From: an uncultured Oscillospiraceae bacterium
GTDB taxonomy: Bacteria > Bacillota_A > Clostridia > Oscillospirales > Oscillospiraceae
Direction: 5' to 3'
Assembly (NCBI GenBank): GCA_944385265.1
Contig: CALWWO010000029.1
Location: 1-8,798 of the forward strand
Length of the DNA stretch: 8,798 nt
Shown here: positions 1-5,430 of the stretch, one piece after another
How positions within the stretch are numbered: position 1 is the first letter of the stretch
Layout of the letters: every line of letters starts with the position of its first letter
Notes under the pieces: generated by a model
Told to the model about the DNA's origin: nothing
What the model saw: only the letters and a program-made list of their open reading frames with translations
The model's database searches: none
Position numbers and translations under genes: made by a program

Positions 1-82
1 GAGCGCACTTTTGCCTGAAAGGGCAAAACAAGCGATACGGAGCTTGCGTCGACGAAAACGGGTGTCCCCAAAGAAAAAGGCA

Positions 83-133
83 GCGAGGGGAGCGCCCCTC
101 GCGACTCCCAAAAAGGCGCGTATCAACATACGC
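83..133. repeat. Pair of perfect short hairpins
   Basis: The first hairpin has an 8-bp GC-rich stem, GCGAGGGG at 83-90 and CCCCTCGC at 95-102, around the tetraloop AGCG. The second has a 6-bp stem, GCGTAT at 118-123 and ATACGC at 128-133, around CAAC. Both stems are perfect with four-base loops, which favours folding as RNA. No T-run follows either one on the plus strand, so they do not look like ordinary terminators in that direction. Confidence 0.55.
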
Positions 134-446
134 ATAGGCGAATCTAACTTGCGGCTTCCCTATTAGTAACTTGACCGTGCTTCCCATTCGACGAATGACG
201 GTGGAAATCTGATAGATTGTTAGATCAGCGCCCCTGTGCTAAACGGTAGCACTATCAAATCACTACCCCCGCGCCATAAAAGGCGCGGCAGACGGAAGTA
301 ACGATAAAAAGAGCGTGGCAACGTAACCACCGTACCGCGGTGTAAATCTATGCGCAGTGTTATTATTACATAGCGCGCTGCCAATGCGCCCATTCTATCT
401 TGCGGGGGACAAACTGCCATATCAGATGACGTATGCCTGCGTTGGG

Positions 447-496
447 GAAAACATGGAAAGGGTGCAGGGAAAACCGGTTTTCCCTGCTATGTTTTC
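447..496. repeat. Nested inverted repeat with 24-bp perfect palindrome
   Basis: The core is a perfect 24-bp palindrome with arms GCAGGGAAAACC (464-475) and GGTTTTCCCTGC (476-487) and no spacer. An outer arm pair, GAAAACAT (447-454) and ATGTTTTC (489-496), flanks it, with an unpaired stretch of nine bases on the left and one on the right. The arrangement could extrude as a cruciform or form a long hairpin in RNA. No gene is visible on either side for which it would be an obvious terminator. Confidence 0.7.
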
Positions 497-502
497 TTTG
501 GG

Positions 503-542
503 TGTACCCGTTTCTTTGACATACATCAAAGAAATGGGTACA
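503..542. repeat. 17-bp inverted repeat with six-base loop
   Basis: Arms at 503-519 and 526-542 pair over 17 positions with a single G/T exception (G510 opposite T535), leaving the loop CATACA at 520-525. The inner 9 bp (TTTCTTTGA / TCAAAGAAA) and outer 7 bp (TGTACCC / GGGTACA) are perfect. A G-T exception still pairs as G-U in plus-strand RNA, which hints at selection for an RNA stem. The palindrome also explains why short open frames on both strands here encode similar peptides; neither is taken as a gene. Confidence 0.7.
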
Positions 543-547
543 AATCC

Positions 548-658
548 CCGCCACTTTGGCGGCGGTAAGTCCCCGCGCCCATGGGCGCGGTAAAGATATC
601 GCGTTTCACGCGGTAAAAGGTATCGTGCTCTAGCACGATGTGCGCCCACACAGTGGGC
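548..658. repeat. Tandem array of five small hairpins
   Basis: Five hairpins follow one another, starting at 548, 573, 600, 622 and 644. They are CCGCCA/TGGCGG (548-562), the 18-bp palindrome at 573-590, CGCG/CGCG (600-612), ATCGTGCT/AGCACGAT (622-639) and GCCCAC/GTGGGC (644-658). Start-to-start steps are 25, 27, 22 and 22 bases. The stem sequences differ but the first three right arms end in CGG and run into GGTAA (564-568, 589-593, 612-616). The stems are not copies of one sequence, so this is not a CRISPR array. Confidence 0.55.
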
Positions 659-730
659 TTAAAAGTAGCCGTCCTCCGGCGGCAAAGGGTTGCACTTCCG
701 CGCAAAAATAGTATCTCCTTATCGGCGATG

Positions 731-759
731 AAAAACCGCGCCTTACACTTGGGCGCGGT
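731..759 (-). terminator. Intrinsic terminator of the transporter operon
   Basis: Read on the minus strand, an 8-bp stem ACCGCGCC (759-752) and GGCGCGGT (742-735) encloses a nine-base loop and runs directly into TTTTT (735-731). The stem begins at the ATPase gene's stop codon. The GC-rich stem, short loop and T-run are the standard parts of a rho-independent terminator, and the position marks the end of the regulator-controlled transporter operon. Confidence 0.85.
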
Positions 760-1337
760 CAAAGCTTCATATTCAAAACATCGGCGCCCAGCATCGGCGC
801 CTCATCGCGGTCATGCGTGACCATAATGACCGTTCTGCCGTTTTTATTTTCTAAAATATACTGTGCGGCTCGTAGACGGTTATCCTCGTCCAGCCCCTTA
901 AACGGCTCGTCGAGCAGCATAAGCTCACTGTCGGATAAAACGCACCGCGCTATAGCTACGCGGCGCTTCATACCGCCGGAGAGCTCGTCTACCGGTAGAT
1001 ATATGCTGCCCTCCAGCCCCAGCTGTGAGAGGTGGCGTATCACCGTTTGCTCGTCGGCGGAATTCCCCGCGGCGATACGGATATTTGTAACGGCGGAGAG
1101 CCCGTCGCACAGACGGTCCTCCTGAAACACGGCGGATATTTTATCCGGCACTCCGCATATCTCGCCGGAATCCGGCGGCAGAAGCCCCATCAGGATATTT
1201 AGCAGAGTGGTTTTGCCACAGCCGGACTCGCCCATTATGCATGTGACGGAGCCGGGAGCGAACTCTGCCGAAAAATCGGTAAGGACCCGTTTCTCTCCAA
1301 AGGAGCGGTTTATATTTTTAAGTACTATCAGCTGCAT
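759..1337 (-). CDS. ABC transporter ATPase, SsuB/TauB-like
   Basis: This is the cytoplasmic ATP-hydrolysing subunit that powers uptake by the neighbouring permease and solute-binding protein. The 192-residue product has all ABC motifs: Walker A GESGCGKT (36-43), Q-loop Gln72, signature LSGGMKRR (119-126), Walker B ending in LLDEP with Asp143 and catalytic Glu144, D-loop GLD (148-150) and switch His175. It is shorter than typical SsuB/TauB ATPases (usually about 240-260 residues), stopping soon after the switch histidine and lacking a C-terminal extension. The start is well supported by AGGAGG six bases before ATG. It lies 98 bases after the permease stop and ends at an intrinsic terminator. 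Basic residues after the signature (KRR) are normal for the nitrate/sulfonate/taurine group. The general role is firm; the substrate is unknown. Confidence 0.93.
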   Translation of the reverse strand: MQLIVLKNINRSFGEKRVLTDFSAEFAPGSVTCIMGESGCGKTTLLNILMGLLPPDSGEICGVPDKISAVFQEDRLCDGLSAVTNIRIAAGNSADEQTVIRHLSQLGLEGSIYLPVDELSGGMKRRVAIARCVLSDSELMLLDEPFKGLDEDNRLRAAQYILENKNGRTVIMVTHDRDEAPMLGADVLNMKL

Positions 1338-1373
1338 AGCTGTCCTCCTATCGCATGTGCCGGTTTTTTATTG

Positions 1374-1397
1374 CGCGGCGGGATGATTTTCGCCGCG
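1374..1397. other. Hairpin between permease and ATPase genes
   Basis: The 98-bp gap between the permease stop and the ATPase start contains CGCGGCG (1374-1380) paired with CGCCGCG (1391-1397) around a ten-base loop. A separate 12-bp perfect palindrome ACCGTATACGGT lies at 1417-1428. On the minus strand neither is followed by a T-run, so they are unlikely to stop transcription fully. An RNA-stabilising or expression-tuning role between operon genes is possible but only inferred. Confidence 0.45.
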
Positions 1398-1435
1398 AGT
1401 TTTATGTTTGCGCTTTACCGTATACGGTTTTTCGT

Positions 1436-2239
1436 TTATTTTATTCGTGAAAACCCTTTTTTGAGCAGATAAAGAAACAGCTTTTCAAACACGACGCTTA
1501 TCACGACTATCACGGTCGTCCATGCGAACAGGTCAGCCGTCGCGAGGTATATTTTCGCCCTGTAAAGCTCCTCTCCGATCGATCCGCTCGTTATGCCGAT
1601 GACCTCCGCTGCGACGCCGGATTTCCAGCACAGACCGAGGGCGGTGCTGCACGCGGAGATAAGAAACGGGCGCAGCTGCGGCAGGTAGATATACAGCACG
1701 CGCCGCCAAAGCGGTATTTTAAACACACGCGCCATTTCAAGAAGCTGAACGTCGGTGTTCTTTATGCCCTCCAGCACGTTTGAGTACACGATCGGCAAAA
1801 CCATCAGGAACGATATGAATATCGATATCCTACGCGCCGACAGCCATATAAGACTCATTATGATAAACGATGCGACAGGTATCGCCTTTATGATCGCGAT
1901 ATACGGCCACATGAATATCTCAAACACGCGCGATGAGGCGGCAAGCGCCGCCAATATCACGCCGGCTGCAAGCGCAAGGAAGAAACCCAGCACGATGCGC
2001 GAAAAGCTGAAAGCGACAGTCTGCCAGAACTCCGCCTCGCCCATAAGCGCAAAAAGACGCTCCGCCACAGCCACCGGCGAGACGAGCAGCAAACTCTGGT
2101 CAAGCAGCATTGCCGCCGCCTGCCACGCCAAAAGCGCGGCAAGGACGGCGGCTGCCTTCCATATGGTTATTTTCCTCGATTCGCCCGCCGCATTTTGGCG
2201 CGGCGTCAAATTTTCATTTTTAGCTCCCCTAGCCGACAT
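1436..2239 (-). CDS. ABC transporter permease, SsuC/TauC-like (BPD_transp_1)
   Basis: This is the inner-membrane channel subunit of the same importer. The 267-residue product has about six hydrophobic segments (roughly 26-46, 78-101, 108-131, 138-153, 190-208 and 235-256). The cytoplasmic coupling loop, EMARVFKIPLWRRVLYIYLP (168-187), matches the EAA motif of binding-protein-dependent permeases. The usual glycine of EAA---G is Lys174 here. I chose ATG at 2239, which overlaps the end of the binding-protein gene by 11 bases. A longer frame to 2305 would lie deep inside that gene and adds a Cys/Arg/Thr-rich, non-family N-terminus. No strong ribosome binding site precedes 2239, so translational coupling is likely. 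TTG at 2209 is an alternative. The family is clear; the substrate is unknown. Confidence 0.9.
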   Translation of the reverse strand: MSARGAKNENLTPRQNAAGESRKITIWKAAAVLAALLAWQAAAMLLDQSLLLVSPVAVAERLFALMGEAEFWQTVAFSFSRIVLGFFLALAAGVILAALAASSRVFEIFMWPYIAIIKAIPVASFIIMSLIWLSARRISIFISFLMVLPIVYSNVLEGIKNTDVQLLEMARVFKIPLWRRVLYIYLPQLRPFLISACSTALGLCWKSGVAAEVIGITSGSIGEELYRAKIYLATADLFAWTTVIVVISVVFEKLFLYLLKKGFSRIK

Positions 2240-3290
2240 AGTACAGGTCGTCGTCCGGCAGAGCGCCGCCGACGGACTCGGCGTCCTGCTCGAACAGGAT
2301 CTCAAGATAAGAACTCGCCATCGTCTTCATCTCCTCGCCGGTGATGCAGGTGATATTGCAGTACGGTATCGCCGTTTCGGCGACGGCGGCGGTGATTATG
2401 TCGAATTTCTCGCAGAGTGCTGCGGCGTCAGCCACGTTTTCGTTAACGTACTCGGTAGAAGCGGCGTACTCCTCCATGAACGTTTCAAACTGCTGAGGAT
2501 ACTGCTCGATAAAATCGGTGCGGACGATGAGACCGGCTGTTACAAACGCAGTGCCGTTGTCCAGCTTATCCCATTCCTCGGTGAGGTCGAGCGCGATCTC
2601 AAGTCCATCTACGCTGTTCTGCGCGACGGTGACGAACGGCTGCGGCAGCATCGCGATCGCCGTCTCCTGCTGGTTCATCAGCGCGACGACCTCGGTCGGC
2701 TCGCTTCTAAATTCGATAGTCACGTCGGTATCAGGATCAAGACCGTTTTCCGTCAGCAGATAGCGCAGTGAATACTCCGGCGTCTGCCCCTGACCGGTGG
2801 CGTATATCGTCTTACCGGCGAGATCGGCGATGCTCTCTATCGGATCGCCGCCCTTCTGCACGACGTACAGGACGCCGAGCGTGTTGACTGCCGCGAAGCG
2901 GACCTGTCCGTCGGTGTTATTATACAGCACGGAGGCGAGGTTCACGGGTGCGGCGATGATATCAAGCTCGCCGGAAGCAAGCAGCGGCGAGATCTCACCG
3001 GCAGAGCCGGCAAGCGTAAATTCATAATCGTTTTCCGTTTCGCCCGCTTCGTCATCCTCCATCAGCTTTACCATGCCGATGGACGTAGGACCTTTAAGCC
3101 CGCCGATGCGTATCGTAACGGGGTCCTCTTCAGCCGTTTGGCTTGTGGATTCTGTCGCGGTATCGGTCGTGTCAGTCGATTCTGTCGTGGTATCGGTTGA
3201 AGTCCCCGATGTGGAGCTGTCCCCGCCGCATCCGGCAAGCAGCGTCATAACAAGGACTGCCGCAAGTAACAGCGACGTTATTTTTTTCAT
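2229..3290 (-). CDS. NMT1/SsuA-type ABC solute-binding lipoprotein
   Basis: This is the extracellular, membrane-anchored receptor that captures the solute and delivers it to the permease. The 353-residue protein starts with a lipoprotein signal, MKKITSLLLAAVLVMTLLAG followed by Cys21 (lipobox LAGC). A Ser/Thr/Asp-rich tether follows to about residue 55, then a periplasmic-binding-like fold starting TIRIGGLKGPTSIGMVKLM. The GLKGPTSIG start and the TVIEF/PLLASGELDI-style segments fit the COG0715 group (nitrate, sulfonate, thiamine-precursor binding), but the ligand cannot be assigned. The ATG at 3290 is preferred because AAGAAGGG lies six bases upstream; a TTG two codons earlier is less likely. 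It is the first gene of the transporter operon, behind a perfect TATAAT and a Crp-type palindrome. Confidence 0.92.
   Translation of the reverse strand: MKKITSLLLAAVLVMTLLAGCGGDSSTSGTSTDTTTESTDTTDTATESTSQTAEEDPVTIRIGGLKGPTSIGMVKLMEDDEAGETENDYEFTLAGSAGEISPLLASGELDIIAAPVNLASVLYNNTDGQVRFAAVNTLGVLYVVQKGGDPIESIADLAGKTIYATGQGQTPEYSLRYLLTENGLDPDTDVTIEFRSEPTEVVALMNQQETAIAMLPQPFVTVAQNSVDGLEIALDLTEEWDKLDNGTAFVTAGLIVRTDFIEQYPQQFETFMEEYAASTEYVNENVADAAALCEKFDIITAAVAETAIPYCNITCITGEEMKTMASSYLEILFEQDAESVGGALPDDDLYYVG
3148..3197 (-). repeat. 30-bp period repeat coding the Ser/Thr tether
   Basis: Two 20-base copies starting at 3148 and 3178 differ at one position (GATTCTGTCG then C or T, then GGTATCGGT, plus strand). 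The period is exactly 30 bases, so it stays in frame and adds ten residues per copy to the tether after the lipidated cysteine. Such a repeat can change length without breaking the gene. Confidence 0.6.
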
Positions 3291-3373
3291 AGTCAACCCT
3301 TCTTTAAATCATATTTAAGGCGAGATTCTGCCGCGGATATGAGGGGGCGGCAAGCGTATTTTCGCCCACACGT

Positions 3374-3379
3374 ATTATA
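3374..3379 (-). promoter_or_regulatory. Promoter -10 box of the transporter operon
   Basis: On the minus strand a perfect TATAAT occupies 3379-3374, about 84 bases before the binding-protein ATG. At 16-18 bp upstream of it there is no TTGACA-like hexamer (GTAAAA at 17 bp). The would-be -35 region is instead occupied by the downstream arm of the 36-bp palindrome. A strong -10 without a -35 is typical of an activator-dependent promoter. The predicted start is near 3367-3368. Confidence 0.7.
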
Positions 3380-3391
3380 CAAGATATCTAC

Positions 3392-3427
3392 GCCGTTTTT
3401 ACGTTGCGCGCGCAACGTAAAAACGGC
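3392..3427. promoter_or_regulatory. 36-bp perfect palindrome, likely Crp/Fnr operator
   Basis: The arms GCCGTTTTTACGTTGCGC and its exact complement meet at 3409/3410. The centre lies about 41.5-42.5 bp upstream of the predicted transcription start, the class II activator position used by Crp/Fnr proteins. The gene just upstream encodes such a protein. The inner CGTTG-N6-CAACG has the CRP half-site spacing but not its TGTGA sequence. The palindrome also begins two bases after the regulator's stop codon, so as RNA it could fold into an 18-bp hairpin and attenuate read-through. There is no T-run after it, so the operator reading is preferred. Confidence 0.65.
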
Positions 3428-3429
3428 TA

Positions 3430-4104
3430 TCAATCAAAATCCTGATCTAAATCAAGAAATCGGAAGATATTTTTGTTATAATCGATGATCCCCTCGCGCT
3501 TCATCGCGGACAGCTCACGCGACAGGGCGCTTCTGTCAGAGCCGAGATATATCGCCATGCCGCTGCGGTCGAACGGGACGGAAAACGGCTTTGTACCGTA
3601 TGTTCGCGCATAATCGGTAAAAAACGTTATCAGCTTATCACGCAGCAGATGCTTCGACAGGATCTGTATCCGCCGGTTCATATCCAGCGCTCTCTGCGCG
3701 AGGTCGGAGATAAAGCGGTTTTTAAGATCGTGCTCGAACTCGTTTTCCGATATATTATGCAGTCGTTCGGCGGAAAGCCACAATATCTCGCAATCCTCGG
3801 CGGCGCATATATACACGGGCGCTTCTTCAACAGCGAGATAGCAGAGCGATTCACCGAAGCTGCCGCCCTCCGTTACGATTGCCATCATCATCTGATGCCC
3901 GCTTATATCGTCGGTAAACACCTGCACCGTCCCCGACAATACGACGCCGAAGGAGCGGAGCTTTTCCCCGAAGCGGTGCAAAAGCTCTCCTTTCCGGTAG
4001 TTTTTCACTTTAGCGGAAAAATATTCAAGCGCCGATGAGATATCTTCATCTGACAGACCGGCAAACAGTGTGTGCATTCTTAAAGTATCGTTTTGTTTAT
4101 TCAT
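3430..4104 (-). CDS. Crp/Fnr-family transcriptional regulator
   Basis: This is probably the DNA-binding activator of the transporter operon beside it. The 224-residue protein has an N-terminal cyclic-nucleotide-binding-like beta roll (about 12-118, with GSFGES at 81-86), a dimer helix (about 125-150) and a C-terminal winged helix. Its recognition segment is GSDRSALSRELSAMKREG (188-205). Aligned with E. coli CRP, Arg191 and Arg196 match Arg180 and Arg185, while Ser192 replaces Glu181. The positions of the cAMP-binding Arg82-Ser83 are Ala95-Pro96, so cAMP is unlikely to be the ligand. No FNR-like N-terminal cysteine cluster is present. The start has GGGGG about six bases upstream. Effector unknown; family assignment is firm. 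Confidence 0.93.
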   Translation of the reverse strand: MNKQNDTLRMHTLFAGLSDEDISSALEYFSAKVKNYRKGELLHRFGEKLRSFGVVLSGTVQVFTDDISGHQMMMAIVTEGGSFGESLCYLAVEEAPVYICAAEDCEILWLSAERLHNISENEFEHDLKNRFISDLAQRALDMNRRIQILSKHLLRDKLITFFTDYARTYGTKPFSVPFDRSGMAIYLGSDRSALSRELSAMKREGIIDYNKNIFRFLDLDQDFD

Positions 4105-4164
4105 TTAAAGCCCCCAACAAAGTAAATTTAAGGTAGAAATACAGTAAAAACAGGCAAAATACAT

Positions 4165-4220
4165 GCGTTATGTAATCCGTGAAAAATTACGGGAGAGTAT
4201 TACGCCGGCGTTATGTAATC
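4165..4220. repeat. 13-bp direct repeat upstream of the Crp/Fnr gene
   Basis: GCGTTATGTAATC occurs at 4165-4177 and again at 4208-4220, 43 bp apart, or about four helical turns. Both lie within 120 bp upstream of the regulator start, where its promoter and operators should be. A 10-bp palindrome ACGCCGGCGT (4202-4211) overlaps the second copy. They may be a regulator's paired binding sites. I could not place a confident promoter here. Confidence 0.5.
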
Positions 4221-4241
4221 TGAATATTCTGAGTAATGCGT

Positions 4242-4293
4242 TGTGGAAAACTGCCGGCGCGGCTGTGGAAAACCTTGTGGATAATGTGTAAAA
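4242..4293 (-). promoter_or_regulatory. Cluster of DnaA-box-like nonamers
   Basis: Read on the minus strand, four nonamers in one direction occur: TTTTACACA (4293-4285), TTATCCACA (4284-4276), TTTTCCACA (4272-4264) and TTTTCCACA (4250-4242). The second is the perfect DnaA consensus and the two TTTTCCACA differ from it by one base. A weaker TTTTTCACA lies at 4341-4333. The gap is non-coding and an AT-rich segment follows to the right (about 4335-4410). Clustering of boxes beside an AT-rich stretch is the layout of bacterial origins, and the adjacent operon encodes primosome proteins. It could be an origin, a DnaA-titrating site, or a DnaA-regulated control region. Confidence 0.55.
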
Positions 4294-4336
4294 CTCGCGA
4301 AAAACCACGGATATTTCCCGGTGGAAATCTCCTGTG

Positions 4337-4377
4337 AAAAATTATAGAATATTCACGCAGGGCGAATATTCTATAAT
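4337..4377 (-). terminator. AT-rich inverted repeat, probable terminator of loader operon
   Basis: ATTATAGAATATTC (4341-4354) pairs perfectly with 4364-4377 around a nine-base GC-rich loop. On the minus strand the 3' arm runs into TTTTT (4341-4337). It lies 39 bases past the helicase-loader stop codon. The 14-bp stem plus T-run suits an intrinsic terminator, though the stem is unusually AT-rich. Because it also borders the DnaA-box cluster, it could instead be an easily melted or cruciform-forming element. Confidence 0.5.
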
Positions 4378-4415
4378 AATAACGGCGAAGTTGTTTTTAT
4401 GTAAATTAAGGGAGA

Positions 4416-5417
4416 TTATTGCCCAAGCTCTTTCTTCACAAGGCGGATATCACGCCCATAAAACGTCAGCGTAACATATTCCCCGGCAAGGCGCGACATG
4501 ACCTGAGGCGAATAACGGCGGTACAGGTCGTCCATCGTCAGATTAGAGTTTATGACTGTTTTTTTCCCGGACACAAGGCGGGTGTTGATAAGATTATAAA
4601 GCGCGCTCGATACAAAGCCGGACTGCATCTCCATGCCGAGATCATCCATTATCAGCAGGTCGCAGTTTAAATAGCGGTGTATATCCTCGCGCACGGCGTC
4701 CATGTCGTCGGCTTTTGAAAACCTCTCCCGCTCGAATTTATCAAATATGTTGTACGCCGTGTCGTACACAACAGAAAAGCCTTTTTCCGACACGACCTTT
4801 GCGATACATGCGGATAAAAACGTCTTTCCCAGACCGGTGCTGCCGTTTAAAAACAGGTTATACGAGTTTTTGCCGAACTTTTCGGCATATCGATAACATG
4901 TCTCGCTTATTATTTCCATATTATACCGCGGGGACACGCCTGTTTTCGGGTCGGGCTCATCGTCGTAATAATCGAGGTCGAATGTGTCGAAAGTCTGCTC
5001 GCCGAGATTTAAGAGGGCTGACAGCTCACGGCTCTGCTCCTCCTTATAAAGCTCCATGAGGCAAGAGCATATCTCGCCGCCGCGGTACCCCGTGTCGCGG
5101 CACAGCGGACACATATACCCGTCGTCCAGATAATCGGACGGGAATCCGGCGGCGCGTATCTCCACGATGCGCTCCTCCTGAAGCGAGAGATTTTCCTCTT
5201 CTATGCTTTTTATAGCTGCGGCGGGGTCCTCCCCGTGCGTAAAAGCGGCATTCATCGCATCTATGACAAGCGCGCGTATCTCATCGTCAAGCTCACGCAC
5301 GCGCGGATTTGCGGCGTATACCTGCTGCGTACGCCGTAAAAGCTGCGATTCTCTCGCCGCGCGTTTTTCCTCAAGCTTAGTCTTTGCTTTGGCAAGGAGT
5401 TTCCCGTCAAGAGGCAT
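4416..5417 (-). CDS. dnaI: DnaI/DnaC-type replicative helicase loader
   Basis: This AAA+ ATPase loads the replicative helicase onto DNA during initiation and restart. The 333-residue protein has a charged, probably coiled-coil N-terminus (about 5-30) and a zinc-binding cluster CPLCRDTGYRGGEICSC (Cys103, 106, 117, 119), as in DnaI-like loaders of Firmicutes. The ATPase core follows: Walker A GSTGLGKT (192-199), Walker B LLIMDDL (254-260), sensor-1 region INSNLT (289-294) and a probable arginine finger Arg309 in MSRLAG. ATG at 5417 follows GGTGAG by about eight bases. It starts 13 bp after the DnaD-like gene, so the two form one operon. IstB transposase helpers share the core, but no transposase gene is near and the zinc cluster favours a chromosomal loader. 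Confidence 0.93.
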   Translation of the reverse strand: MPLDGKLLAKAKTKLEEKRAARESQLLRRTQQVYAANPRVRELDDEIRALVIDAMNAAFTHGEDPAAAIKSIEEENLSLQEERIVEIRAAGFPSDYLDDGYMCPLCRDTGYRGGEICSCLMELYKEEQSRELSALLNLGEQTFDTFDLDYYDDEPDPKTGVSPRYNMEIISETCYRYAEKFGKNSYNLFLNGSTGLGKTFLSACIAKVVSEKGFSVVYDTAYNIFDKFERERFSKADDMDAVREDIHRYLNCDLLIMDDLGMEMQSGFVSSALYNLINTRLVSGKKTVINSNLTMDDLYRRYSPQVMSRLAGEYVTLTFYGRDIRLVKKELGQ

Positions 5418-5430
5418 TTATATCTCACCT

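Larger units (their letters stand above)
1..758. other. Hairpin-dense non-coding block
   Basis: No convincing gene is seen here. Short open frames exist on both strands, but they overlap one another, have no ribosome binding site and resemble no family I recognise. Inverted repeats fill the stretch instead. Arms I could match include 9-15/22-28, 83-90/95-102, 118-123/128-133, 185-190/192-197, 206-210/214-218, 236-240/248-252, 269-275/282-288, 348-352/369-373, 447-454/489-496, 464-475/476-487, 503-519/526-542, and five more between 548 and 658. Three stems share the core CCGCGCC/GGCGCGG (269-288, 573-590, 735-759). It may be a structured non-coding RNA, a cluster of palindromic repeats, or decayed DNA. 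The left edge is cut by the window. Confidence 0.6.

Noticed and set aside
548..658. CRISPR array
   Set aside because: The hairpins have different sequences; there are no identical repeats separated by unique spacers.
220..762. Several 60-78 residue open frames on both strands in the hairpin block
   Set aside because: They overlap each other on both strands, lack ribosome binding sites, and their shared peptide patterns follow from the DNA palindromes.
1755..2771. 338-codon plus-strand open frame
   Set aside because: It lies antisense to the permease and binding-protein genes, both of which have clear family motifs, and it has no recognisable domain.
4416..5417. IstB-type transposition helper
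   Set aside because: No transposase or inverted terminal repeats are near, and the zinc cluster plus the DnaD-like partner fit a chromosomal helicase loader.
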